In this document: piece by piece, positions 44,664 through 53,167 of the stretch
How positions within the stretch are numbered: the first letter of the stretch is position 1
Layout of the letters: the number at the start of each line of letters is the position of its first letter
Source: RGIG5612 sp050944475
Lineage (GTDB): Bacteria > Bacillota > Clostridia > Lachnospirales > Lachnospiraceae
Length of the DNA: 64,000 bases
Assembly (NCBI GenBank): GCA_050944475.1
Contig: JBMNRD010000003.1
Coordinates: 1 to 64,000 of the forward strand
Direction of reading: 5' to 3'
Notes under the pieces: generated by a model
The model's input: the letters and a program-made list of their open reading frames with translations, nothing else
Told to the model about the DNA's origin: nothing
Databases searched by the model: none
Made by a program: the position numbers and the translations under genes

Positions 44664-46733
44664 TCACAGGTCCGAAGATATATCAACCCGCTCCGCTATC
44701 CAACGGGCAAAGTTTGCCGGCCGCTCAAGCGCCACATTGTGATAGCCCTCCACTTCGGCAAAATCCCATCCGTACCGGGCAGCACAATCCTTCATCGTCT
44801 TATAAAACAATCTGTCTCTGTTAAAACTTCCGGCACCGCAGACACACGGCATACTCAGCTCAATGTCCGGATTGTTCCGGGCAAAGCCAAGGAAAGACTC
44901 CATTTCATGCTGCAGGAAATGCGACAAGTTGGTCATGTTCCGCCGCATCTGTTTCGTACTCGTGCCGGGGGCCGACGGGTCCTTCTCGCCGATCATTTTC
45001 ACAAACATCAGCATTGCCTTCGCAATATTGCCCTTGTCTGCCATCTTCCTCAAATCATCCTTCCATTTATCTACTTTGTCAAGGAATACTTCGTCATAAC
45101 CGTAAACGGTTTCGTACATCATCATCCGGCCGACAAGATCGGGTCTGTCTTTTGAAAGCACCAATGCCACAAGGCCTCCACCGCTGAAACCCACAACCGT
45201 GGGAAGCCCCGCCTTCATGTCGGCAAGTGCCTCAAGGACAGCCGCAGCGTCCCCTGCCTGAGCTTCAACCGAATAGTCCTGCGGCAGGGAAACATCTCCT
45301 TTCGTTTCCCCGACCGGGACGCTTCTTGAATGTCCTCTCCTGTCATAGGAAATAACGGTAAAATGATTTTCAAGCAGCAAGGACAGTCCGTCAAAGAAAT
45401 CGCTGTCCGTAGCCACCCCGTGTATCAGCAGGAGCGCGGGGCCGCGGCCCCGTCTTTTGCAATACAGCCTGTGGCCGTCATTTTCTATATATAAAATCTC
45501 TGTCCGCCGGCAAATCTGTTCCTTTAAAAGGTCGTGTCCGTCCCATTTCATGTCAAAATCAAGGGCACTCCCCGCGGGTACTACGCGTAGCTGCACGGCA
45601 TCCGCTCCGGCCATGTCAAGGATTTTTTCTTTCACTTCATCTCTGTCGACACCGTAATAAGTAACGGTCTGACAGTCGCTTGTCAGCACCGGTCTCAGCC
45701 CCTCAAAATTCTCGCCCGAACTCTCTATAAAGAATCCTCCGGGGCAAAGGTATTTCCAATGTTCCGGCGTAAGAATGTCCGTCCATATCCTGAAGATTTT
45801 GTTTTCGTCCGGAGCCGATCCCCGCATTATTTTCTCTCCCATGTCATTTGCCGCAAGAAGAAGTGCCTTTTCCAGTTTTTTTACACTTAACAACGGCTGC
45901 AGGATATATCTTTCTCTCAGGAATTCTTCCAACTCGCTCCAGAATATTTTCCGGGCCTTTTCCACTTCCTCCCGGCTGCCTTTCCAATAAATTATCCCCG
46001 GCGCCGAGCAGGCATTCTGGTCATTAAGGTAGGTGTCATTAAAAAAGTCCCTGATAAGTGGTGCAAGGTCGGCAGAGTCCAAGACCGCCCCGGCTCCCAG
46101 CACCGCCATGGAATGCCGGGTAGGAAAGGCAATGTCTGCCGCCGTATTCTTCAAAGGGAAGCTGCGAAGCTTTTCCACGGTTGCGTCTCCGCCCCAGATA
46201 ATACGCGCATCACACAACCCTGTCAGCTTTGCGGTTATACTGTCATCGTGGTCATATTGCAAAAGCACTGTTTCCTCTGCTATGCCTGCGTGTCCCTTCA
46301 GCGTTTCTCTTAATGTTTCCAAAAGAACACCTCCTTCAAAGCCTGAAGGCAGCCTTTGTATTACGGCATTTCCCGCTATCAGTCCCGCGGCTATGTTGTA
46401 GGCAAAAAGAGCCGGGATATTGGAGGGGACAAACTGCAGGCAGATACCGCGCCCCGCATAGTCTGAGGAACACTCCGAAACTCCGCCTTGCATTTGCAGT
46501 TCTTCTTCAAATTCCCTCTTCATTTCTTCAAGGGCGGTCCTGCGGCACCAAAAGCCGAAAGCCGAAACCGCACCGTCCTTTTTATTGCGGGGAAGCAGTC
46601 TGATATTCTCCGACCAGGCGCCTAAGAAATCCATGGCTTCCTCTCCGTAAGGAGAGCGTTCCTTCCGAAGGCTCATGGCAGCAATTACACTGCTGTCACC
46701 GATTACAAATTTCACCTTGTCAGTCAGCTTCAA
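44664..46733 (-). CDS. LuxC-type acyl reductase fused to a LuxD-like alpha/beta hydrolase
   Basis: 689 residues. Residues 1-400 are a LuxC-like NAD(P)H-dependent acyl-CoA/acyl-enzyme reductase (aldehyde-dehydrogenase fold): VPSNIPALFAYNIAAGLIAGN and the nucleophile Cys242 in NDQNACSAPG. Residues 413-689 are an alpha/beta hydrolase: LLLIHGVATDSDFF, nucleophile Ser517 (VVGFSGGG), Asp640 candidate, His665 (EGYHNVALE). In luminous bacteria LuxC, LuxD and LuxE form the fatty-acid reductase; here C- and D-like parts are one chain. TTG start at 46733, overlapping the ligase-LuxE gene by 14 bases; the ribosome site GGGGG is rather far. No luxA/luxB is present. Hydrolase homology to LuxD proper is by fold only. 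Confidence 0.85.
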   Translation of the reverse strand: MKLTDKVKFVIGDSSVIAAMSLRKERSPYGEEAMDFLGAWSENIRLLPRNKKDGAVSAFGFWCRRTALEEMKREFEEELQMQGGVSECSSDYAGRGICLQFVPSNIPALFAYNIAAGLIAGNAVIQRLPSGFEGGVLLETLRETLKGHAGIAEETVLLQYDHDDSITAKLTGLCDARIIWGGDATVEKLRSFPLKNTAADIAFPTRHSMAVLGAGAVLDSADLAPLIRDFFNDTYLNDQNACSAPGIIYWKGSREEVEKARKIFWSELEEFLRERYILQPLLSVKKLEKALLLAANDMGEKIMRGSAPDENKIFRIWTDILTPEHWKYLCPGGFFIESSGENFEGLRPVLTSDCQTVTYYGVDRDEVKEKILDMAGADAVQLRVVPAGSALDFDMKWDGHDLLKEQICRRTEILYIENDGHRLYCKRRGRGPALLLIHGVATDSDFFDGLSLLLENHFTVISYDRRGHSRSVPVGETKGDVSLPQDYSVEAQAGDAAAVLEALADMKAGLPTVVGFSGGGLVALVLSKDRPDLVGRMMMYETVYGYDEVFLDKVDKWKDDLRKMADKGNIAKAMLMFVKMIGEKDPSAPGTSTKQMRRNMTNLSHFLQHEMESFLGFARNNPDIELSMPCVCGAGSFNRDRLFYKTMKDCAARYGWDFAEVEGYHNVALERPANFARWIAERVDISSDL

Positions 46734-49326
46734 ATGTATCGCTGCACCCCCTTATTTCCGCATTTTCCATGCGCCCGAGGACCTTAAAATATGCCCCCAT
46801 CCTGCCGCAAGGGCAGTTATCCTCCCCGAGCAACACACCCACATCCTCAGTCAGCAGGCTGTGCCCCGGGTAGCTCTTCGGCAAAGTGGAGAGTACCTGT
46901 ATCAGGCCTTCCTCGCCCACACCGCACAGAGAAAAGTCCTCCGGCCTTCTTATCAGCACACCGGAATAGTCGGAGCAATGAAAATGTCCCTCTTCGCATT
47001 CCATGAAAATGCTGCCGGCCTGCTCCGCCATTCCGTAATAATCATGTATCCATTCTATATTGTAAAGCCGGGACAACTCTTCTTTAAACTCTTCCCCGGA
47101 AATGTTCAATTGCTCTAATTTTTTCCAGCCCCCTCCGTGGACCAGGACGGAGCCTGAAAGGTCTATGAACGGGAGACTTTCGCCGGCAAACATCTTCCGC
47201 GCCGGCTCTATGAAATACTCCCACACGATATATGTAAATCCGAATATCAACTTCGGTTCGCCTTTGTTTTTCCCGGCAAATTCTCTGACCGCACTGATGT
47301 CAAAGCTCATATCATCCTTCAGGGCAAATGTCCTTTCTCTCCCAAAAATCGAGAAGCCTTTGATGCCTGCTGCCACGGCGGAAATTTCTCCGGTATCTTT
47401 AACCGTGGAGGGGCAATCAATTATCAGCATGGGACGCCTTTCGGGTCCGAGAAAGTCCGCCGCTATTTCGGACAAAACCCTTTGCTGAGCGGTTCTGGTC
47501 TCTCCGTCAAGGTAAATCCTTGCCCGCCGCTGCCCGGTGGTGCCCGAGGAGGTCAACAGTTTCAGTCCCGGTGCGGATGCGCTTTCGGATGTCTTTGCGT
47601 TTTCTTCGGTGCCCGCGCCTTCGGATGCCTTTGTGTTTTTCCCGGCGGCCGCGCTTTCGCCCTCCGGCATTTTTGCATCGGCCGAAATGCCGGAGGCGCT
47701 GATCAGTTCCGTTTCCTTGAAAATCCCCGCCGGCAGGAAGGGCAGTCTTCTGTAATCACTTATCTGCTTAAGATCCGTGCCCATTGCTCTCAGCATCCGG
47801 GCATATTCCGGACATGCAAGAAGATGGTGCTTAGTAAGAGAAATCAGCTCCCTTGTCAATATCCTGTCCTTCTGTTGCCGTTCCAGACTGTAGGGGGCAG
47901 GCCTTAGGTTAAGCATTTTATAATCCTTTTTCCCGGATTCGGTTTTCGGAATTGTTTCCACGTAACGGCAGGAAAAGGCCCTTTCGTTAAGGCCCAGCCG
48001 CTTTGCAAGCCAGTCCGCAGCCTCATGGTTTTTTTTGCTGTTGGTATAGATTATCAGGTTGTCGTCCCTGCCCACACAGACAAATTCCCCCGACAAATCC
48101 AGACCTTTTAATATATTTTCACACTCATCCAGGCCAACCCTTACTCCGTAGATTTTCACGAATCTGCTGAGGCGACCCGTGATTTTGTAATATCCGTCCT
48201 CATCACGCATCGCCATGTCTCCGGTGTGCAATACACCCCTGTTATCGTCCGGTCTGTTCAAATCCTCCCGACAGGAGGCGTATCCCAGGGATACATTCGG
48301 GCCGTAATAGACAAGCTCTCCGACCCGGTCCGGCTCTTCTATGACATTTCCTTCTTCATCCCGAAGCTCAAAGCGGCCCCCGGGAATTGCAATCCCGATT
48401 GAGCCGATTTTTGAAAGCAGCTTCTCGTAAGGAAGATAGCTCATTCTTGCCGTAGCCTCTGTCTGACCGTACATCACAAAGAACTTTATTCCTCTTTGTT
48501 CGCACCATTTCCCGAACATTTCCTGAAGCTCCACCGGCAAATGTCCCCCGGCCTGAACCAGAGTGCGAAGGTTGCCTAAGTCATCCTTGTCCATGAAATG
48601 AATTTTTTTCAGGATTTCATAGGTATAGGGAACCCCCGCAAGACTCGTACCCTCCTGCGCCGAAAAAAAATCCCAAAACTCCTTTTGGACAATGCTTTTT
48701 TCACACATGAGAATCGCCGCCCCCACCGTCAAATGACTGTTTATCACCGAAAGGCCGAATGTATACTGCATCGGCAGACTTGTAATGGGACGTTCACTTT
48801 CGTTTAATTGCAGGTACTGAGCGATTGACTCGGCATTGGACTCGAGATTTCGCCGGCTCAAGCGGATTAGCTTGGGACTGCCGGTGCTTCCAGAAGAAGA
48901 AAGTAAAAGCGCCAACTCCCCGTCCGTTTCGTATGACGGAAGACCGGTTGCAAAAAGCCGGTAATCCCCCATCCGCAGGATTTCCTTGCCGTAAACGGAT
49001 GCATCTTCGCTCGGTTCTTCCGGGTTGTTCATCTCCCCAGAGCGCCAGTAATATGACGGTCTGTAGATTTCATGCAGATATTTCAGCTGCTTTCGGTCGG
49101 GATTTTCACCCAGCAGCAAGGGAACGCTTCCTTGCTCCATAATTCCCAGATAGCCGATCACGGCCTCCGGAACATTGCGGCAAAGACAGAAAACCACGCT
49201 TTTCCCCTGAAGGACGCGTCCCACCTCGGCGGCGGCGATTCTTACCTGTCCATAGGAAAAACTTCTCCCGCTTTCGGAAATCAAAGCAATGCGTTTTTCG
49301 TTTATCCTGTCAATGCCGAAAATCAT
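46720..49326 (-). CDS. AMP-dependent acid ligase fused to LuxE-type acyl-protein synthetase
   Basis: 868 residues. Residues 1-480 are an adenylating enzyme: A3 motif LLSSSGSTGSPK (141-152), A5 FVMYGQTEATARM, A8 HTGDMAMRDEDGYYKITGRL and the A10 lysine motif PKTESGKKDYK, so it looks active. Residues 490-868 are a LuxE domain with SLTKHHLLACPEYARML, LLTSSGTTGQRRARIYLD, HGGGWKKLEQLNIS and a Cys pair CPCGR (838, 840). A low-complexity Ala/Glu/Ser insertion (about 545-585) lies within the LuxE part. Proposed role: activate a carboxylic acid and hand it to the adjacent ACP, the LuxE Cys and then LuxC. ATG overlaps the ACP stop (TAATG). Confidence 0.85.
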   Translation of the reverse strand: MIFGIDRINEKRIALISESGRSFSYGQVRIAAAEVGRVLQGKSVVFCLCRNVPEAVIGYLGIMEQGSVPLLLGENPDRKQLKYLHEIYRPSYYWRSGEMNNPEEPSEDASVYGKEILRMGDYRLFATGLPSYETDGELALLLSSSGSTGSPKLIRLSRRNLESNAESIAQYLQLNESERPITSLPMQYTFGLSVINSHLTVGAAILMCEKSIVQKEFWDFFSAQEGTSLAGVPYTYEILKKIHFMDKDDLGNLRTLVQAGGHLPVELQEMFGKWCEQRGIKFFVMYGQTEATARMSYLPYEKLLSKIGSIGIAIPGGRFELRDEEGNVIEEPDRVGELVYYGPNVSLGYASCREDLNRPDDNRGVLHTGDMAMRDEDGYYKITGRLSRFVKIYGVRVGLDECENILKGLDLSGEFVCVGRDDNLIIYTNSKKNHEAADWLAKRLGLNERAFSCRYVETIPKTESGKKDYKMLNLRPAPYSLERQQKDRILTRELISLTKHHLLACPEYARMLRAMGTDLKQISDYRRLPFLPAGIFKETELISASGISADAKMPEGESAAAGKNTKASEGAGTEENAKTSESASAPGLKLLTSSGTTGQRRARIYLDGETRTAQQRVLSEIAADFLGPERRPMLIIDCPSTVKDTGEISAVAAGIKGFSIFGRERTFALKDDMSFDISAVREFAGKNKGEPKLIFGFTYIVWEYFIEPARKMFAGESLPFIDLSGSVLVHGGGWKKLEQLNISGEEFKEELSRLYNIEWIHDYYGMAEQAGSIFMECEEGHFHCSDYSGVLIRRPEDFSLCGVGEEGLIQVLSTLPKSYPGHSLLTEDVGVLLGEDNCPCGRMGAYFKVLGRMENAEIRGCSDTFEAD

Positions 49327-49574
49327 TATTTCTCCATATCCACGCCCAATTTTGTCAGGATTTCAATGCCCAGACTGTATTTGCCGAATGATGTTATATC
49401 CAGCGTGGAAAAAAGCACTTCGAATTTTTCCTCCAGATCCGCCACCATTTCAACGTGGGCAACGGAGTCCCAGGAGGGAAAACGGTTGTACACAAGCACG
49501 TCGTCATTCAGGTCCGAATCGGACGCGCCCAGACTTTGCTTGACTATTTTGTTGTATTTTTCAAGATTGGTCAT
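49326..49574 (-). CDS. Acyl carrier protein
   Basis: 82 residues, acidic, with the phosphopantetheine attachment site Ser37 in PSWDSVAHVEMVADLEEKF. It is of the stand-alone type used in secondary pathways (DSVAH instead of the DSLDTVE of fatty-acid synthesis ACP). It is the first gene of the ACP/ligase-LuxE/LuxC-hydrolase module, so it probably carries the acyl group between them. The 107-base gap before it holds GC-rich inverted repeats but no clear terminator. Confidence 0.9.
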   Translation of the reverse strand: MTNLEKYNKIVKQSLGASDSDLNDDVLVYNRFPSWDSVAHVEMVADLEEKFEVLFSTLDITSFGKYSLGIEILTKLGVDMEK

Positions 49575-49681
49575 TTATTTTTCCATCTGACGCAGTTCTG
49601 CACGCAGCCCCGCTACAGTATTGATATTCAAAATTTTACGCAAGCCGACACGGCCCCGCGGTAAGGCCGGCAACCTTCCCC

Positions 49682-50992
49682 TTATTCTTTAAATTCGCAG
49701 TGAAATCTCCTTGCATACTCCTCTTTCAGTCCGTCTCTGAAGGCGGGGGCCGCAATGTTTATAAGCTGACGCGCCCTTTCCTTCAATGTGCAGCCGTGAA
49801 GCTGCGCAATGCCGTACTCCGTCACCACATAGTTCACGTCGCAGCGGGATGTGGTAACCGTTGCCCCGTGTGCCAAAAACGGAACTATCTTGGAGATTGT
49901 TCCCTTTGCGGCGGTTGACGGCATGGCCATAATGGTGCGGCCTCCCTTGGACATATTCGCCCCGCGGACGAAATCCACCTGGCCTCCCACACCTGAAATC
50001 TGGGTCAGGCCGACGGACTCTGAACATACCTGCCCCATCAGATCCACCTCTACGCAGGAATTGATTGATACCACATTGTCGTTCTGACAAATTACTCTGG
50101 GATCATTTACGATGTCAACGGGTTTCATTGCAACCATCGGGTTGTCATTGACATAATCGTATAATTTGCCGGTTCCCATAAGGAAAGAGGCAACGCATTT
50201 TCCGTTGTCAATCTGCTTGCATTTGTTTGTCACAACCCCCGTATTTATCAGATCCACAACTCCGTCGGAAAACATTTCCGAATGGATGCCCAAGTCCTTT
50301 TTGTCCTTGAGGAAAAGAAGCACCGCGTCGGGAATGGCCCCGATGCCAAGCTGCAGGCAGTCCCCGTCCTTGACAAGGGATGCGATGTTCTCACCTATTT
50401 TCTTCTGAACCTCACCTATAGCCGGCGGCGGCAGCTGGATAAGGTCAGTGGTCTCCCATACGATGTGGTCAAGCTCGCTGATATGGATGAAATTGTCGCC
50501 AAGTGCTCTGGGCATATTCGGATTGATCTGTGCAATGCGCAAATCCGCCACCTCGGCGCACGGCTTGGTGTAATCGCAGGAAATGCCGAAAGAACAGTAT
50601 CCGTGCTTATCCGGCTCGCTGACCTGCAAAAGAATTACATTTGTATGCAGCTTCGTGCGGAATAAATCCGGAATTTCCGAGAAGAATACGGGGGTAAAAT
50701 CTCCCCTCCCTTCCGCAACCGCGCCTTTGGTGCTTCCTCCGAGAAAAAGACCGTTGTGGCGAAAGCGGTCTTTCATTTCCGTTGCGCAATAACCCGCCTT
50801 GCCCATGGCAACCATGTGCACCACTTCCACGTTTTTATAATCATATTTTTCGGCGCATGCCACCATGGCATCCGTCAAAATCACCGGCTCTCCGCAAGCG
50901 TGGGCTACGACCACCCGATCACCGGATTTTATGTGTGAAACCGCCTCCTGCGCCGTGCAAAGACGTGAGGCATATTTCTCTTTCCAGTTCAT
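49682..50992 (-). CDS. abfT: 4-hydroxybutyrate CoA-transferase (AbfT/Cat2 type)
   Basis: 436 residues of the acetyl-CoA hydrolase/transferase family. Substrate-loop GIGAIPDAVLLFL, catalytic Glu in IHSEMFSDGVVDL, and GVGGQVDFVRGANMSKGG near the C-terminal CoA site. The family moves CoA from acetyl-CoA or butyryl-CoA to 4-hydroxybutyrate. Downstream of abfD and two small genes; AGGAGAG overlaps the previous stop and gives strong initiation. Assignment to 4-hydroxybutyrate rests on the abfD and dehydrogenase neighbours. Confidence 0.9.
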   Translation of the reverse strand: MNWKEKYASRLCTAQEAVSHIKSGDRVVVAHACGEPVILTDAMVACAEKYDYKNVEVVHMVAMGKAGYCATEMKDRFRHNGLFLGGSTKGAVAEGRGDFTPVFFSEIPDLFRTKLHTNVILLQVSEPDKHGYCSFGISCDYTKPCAEVADLRIAQINPNMPRALGDNFIHISELDHIVWETTDLIQLPPPAIGEVQKKIGENIASLVKDGDCLQLGIGAIPDAVLLFLKDKKDLGIHSEMFSDGVVDLINTGVVTNKCKQIDNGKCVASFLMGTGKLYDYVNDNPMVAMKPVDIVNDPRVICQNDNVVSINSCVEVDLMGQVCSESVGLTQISGVGGQVDFVRGANMSKGGRTIMAMPSTAAKGTISKIVPFLAHGATVTTSRCDVNYVVTEYGIAQLHGCTLKERARQLINIAAPAFRDGLKEEYARRFHCEFKE

Positions 50993-50993
50993 T

Positions 50994-51266
50994 TTACTCT
51001 CCTAATCCGACCCTCACGGATGTGATGAAATCCCCGAAATCCTCAAGGCAGTCCTCCTGCCAGACGGTATAGATTCCATAGGGTGCCGCAGCGTCCCTCC
51101 TGTCCGCACAGGCCGCGCTGCACCCGCATATAATCAGCGACACCTCCGGGTCTTTGTACTCATTTTCAAATACATGCTCCGGGAAGGCCCTCTCCATGCG
51201 GCTGAGGAGCCCTGCCCGGTCAAAGCGCGGATTACAGCCTCCGCAAAACTTTACATATATATTCAT
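50994..51266 (-). CDS. Small Cys-rich protein in the 4-hydroxybutyrate operon
   Basis: 90 residues from ATG 51266, overlapping the NifU-type stop by four bases (ATGA). MNIYVKFCGGCNPRFDR has a CGGC pair, and IICGCSAACADR holds three more Cys. The middle is MERAFPEHVFENEYKDPEVS. The Cys pattern suggests a metal or Fe-S binding or redox protein. No family was recognised. Being inside the operon, it could serve AbfD cluster assembly or electron transfer. Confidence 0.75.
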   Translation of the reverse strand: MNIYVKFCGGCNPRFDRAGLLSRMERAFPEHVFENEYKDPEVSLIICGCSAACADRRDAAAPYGIYTVWQEDCLEDFGDFITSVRVGLGE

Positions 51267-51553
51267 TTGTGCCTTTCCCTCATCAGCTGCCTGGCCTGGG
51301 CAATCAGACTGTCGCTGACCCCGGTTATCAGGCTGACCTTCAGCCGCGGAAAACTCTCCCGCAGGGCATCTGAAACAATATTTTCCATAGTCAGGTCGGC
51401 GGAGGGACAACCGCTGCAGGCCCCTAAAAGGCGCACATAAAGCACGCCCGCCTCAAACCTGTCGATTGCTATATTTCCCCCGTGAAGGGCAAGCTCCGGC
51501 CGGACTTTCTCGTCCAATACCTTCTCAATTGCCTCAACTGTGATGTCGTCCAT
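51263..51553 (-). CDS. NifU C-terminal-domain Fe-S scaffold protein
   Basis: 96 residues from ATG 51553 (MDDITVEAIEKVLDEKVRPEL); the frame extends to 51610 inside abfD. Signature GACSGCPSADLTMENIV with the CxxC that holds a transient 4Fe-4S cluster. It begins seven bases after abfD and overlaps the next gene, so the likely client is AbfD, an Fe-S/FAD enzyme. The ribosome binding site is weak. Confidence 0.9.
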   Translation of the reverse strand: MDDITVEAIEKVLDEKVRPELALHGGNIAIDRFEAGVLYVRLLGACSGCPSADLTMENIVSDALRESFPRLKVSLITGVSDSLIAQARQLMRERHK

Positions 51554-51560
51554 AACCGTC

Positions 51561-53012
51561 TTACTCTTCGATATGGGCGATTGCCTTGGCCAGCCCCTTC
51601 TTAAATGCAAGATTGCCCTGACGCTGAATCATAATGCGCTGAGCCTGCGGTGAACCGGCGCCGTGCATTGACTCGGTACGGTACCCGACCGCAGCCGTCC
51701 CCAGGGCCATATTCTCAATCAGGCGAAGCATCTTCAAACGGTTCTCGGTGGAAACCTCCTCCACTCCCTTTAAGTACTTGTCGATATATTTACCCAGCTT
51801 CTCATCTCTGAAATCAGCTTCCGACGGTGCCGTAACCATCAGCCCGCCTGCAATGTCCTCTGCAAGACGTACGATTTCATACGGGAAACGGGTTACATTC
51901 TGCTTGCAGACATTTGCCAGAAGCAGGTCGATAATATATGCTCCGGATTCTGTAGGATACCCCTCGGTTGAGCAGGCAATTCCGCAGCAATACAGAGTTT
52001 CGTTCAGGTGTATCATTTCGATGATCTTGTCCTTAACGGCCGATGCCCTTGCAACGCCGTTGTAATCGGCAATTACTCCCGCCGCTCCGATAAGCACGTC
52101 GCCTACGCCGACCTTGCAGCCGCCATAGGACTGACGATGGTAGCCAGCGAATCTTTCCACAAGAACTCCCGCAAATTCCGTCTCTCCGTTCATAAAAATG
52201 CGCTCGTTGGGAACAAATACGTCATCGAAGATTGTCAGCCCCTCGACGCCGCCGAATTCCGGGTTGCCTACGTCTATAGTAGTATTCTCCAGCTTGCGAG
52301 TGTCACAGGACTGCCTGCCGATAATCATAAAGATTCCTTTCGTATCAACGGGCACTGCGAAGGAAATGGCATAATCCTTATCGTCCGGACCCATCGCAAT
52401 GGTCGGCATCACAATAACCTCATGGGAGTTGCAGATGCCGGTCTGATGAGCCTTTGCGCCTCTTACGACAACGCCGTCTTCCCTTCTTTCAACGACCCTC
52501 AGGTAAAGGTCAGGATCCGCCTGGGCATGCGGCGCCTTTGAACGGTCACCCTTGGGGTCGGTCATGGCTCCGTCGACGGTCAGGTCATTTTCCCCGCAAT
52601 AAATCATGAACTTTTTGAAGTTCTCGTGATAATTTGTGCCATACGCCTTGTCGATTTCAAATGTGGTCGAAAATGCCGCGTTGAAAGCGTCCATTCCGAC
52701 ACATCTCTGGAAACAGGCCGCGGTCTTTTGTCCGCAAAGGCGCAGCATCTTAACCTTGTTCTTAAGATCTTCGGTGCTTTGGTGGATATGCTCAAAGCGG
52801 TTGATTTTCTCTCCGGTAAAGGGTGAAGTCACTGTCATAAGGTCCGCATACTGCGGGTCCTGCGCCAGGTCATATGTCATCCTTACGGAATTGAGGGACG
52901 GCCTGAGAATCGGATGATCCACCGAATTTTCAATTTTCTTGCCGAACATATAGATTTCCATGTTCATTTTGCGAATGCTTTCGATGTATTGTTCGCCTGT
53001 CATAAGTGCCAT
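51561..53012 (-). CDS. abfD: 4-Hydroxybutyryl-CoA dehydratase / vinylacetyl-CoA isomerase
   Basis: 483 residues from ATG 53012 (AAGGAGG seven bases upstream). Converts 4-hydroxybutyryl-CoA to crotonyl-CoA by a radical mechanism with 4Fe-4S and FAD. The known cluster ligands are all here: Cys100 and Cys104 in AACFQRCVG, and the His-x6-Cys pair in YHRQSYGGCKVG. ARGAKAHQTGICNSHEVIVMPT-like FAD/CoA stretches (VVRGAKAHQTGICNSHE) also match. First gene of the eight-gene operon that runs to the dehydrogenase at 43436. The enzyme is oxygen sensitive, so the host should be anaerobic. Confidence 0.95.
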   Translation of the reverse strand: MALMTGEQYIESIRKMNMEIYMFGKKIENSVDHPILRPSLNSVRMTYDLAQDPQYADLMTVTSPFTGEKINRFEHIHQSTEDLKNKVKMLRLCGQKTAACFQRCVGMDAFNAAFSTTFEIDKAYGTNYHENFKKFMIYCGENDLTVDGAMTDPKGDRSKAPHAQADPDLYLRVVERREDGVVVRGAKAHQTGICNSHEVIVMPTIAMGPDDKDYAISFAVPVDTKGIFMIIGRQSCDTRKLENTTIDVGNPEFGGVEGLTIFDDVFVPNERIFMNGETEFAGVLVERFAGYHRQSYGGCKVGVGDVLIGAAGVIADYNGVARASAVKDKIIEMIHLNETLYCCGIACSTEGYPTESGAYIIDLLLANVCKQNVTRFPYEIVRLAEDIAGGLMVTAPSEADFRDEKLGKYIDKYLKGVEEVSTENRLKMLRLIENMALGTAAVGYRTESMHGAGSPQAQRIMIQRQGNLAFKKGLAKAIAHIEE

Positions 53013-53070
53013 AAAAATACCTCCTTCTATGTATATGTGTGTTTTCTTGTGTACTAAGCTGAAACTCAAA

Positions 53071-53161
53071 GCTGAACTTCTGCCTCGTCTGAGTTATTTC
53101 AGTTGCATTAATGAAATTATATTATAGGCAAACGAGGTTATCTATATGCAATTATGCAACA
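53071..53161 (-). promoter_or_regulatory. abfD promoter region with operator
   Basis: Three overlapping signals. A -10 TATAAT is at 53121-53126, with a poor -35 (TTGCAT, 19-base spacer). A -24/-12-like element GGCAGAAGTTCAGC (53071-53084, GG-N10-GC) ends 58 bases before abfD. The operator-like ATATGC-N6-GCAACA (53144-53161) matches half of the perfect palindrome at 54773-54790, and a further GCAAC half site is at 53102-53106. Which sigma factor is used cannot be decided from sequence. Confidence 0.5.
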
Positions 53162-53167
53162 TTCTCA

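Noticed and set aside
43436..49574. A bioluminescence (lux) operon
   Set aside because: LuxC-, LuxE- and LuxD-like parts are present, but there is no luciferase LuxA/LuxB, and the neighbours are fermentation genes.
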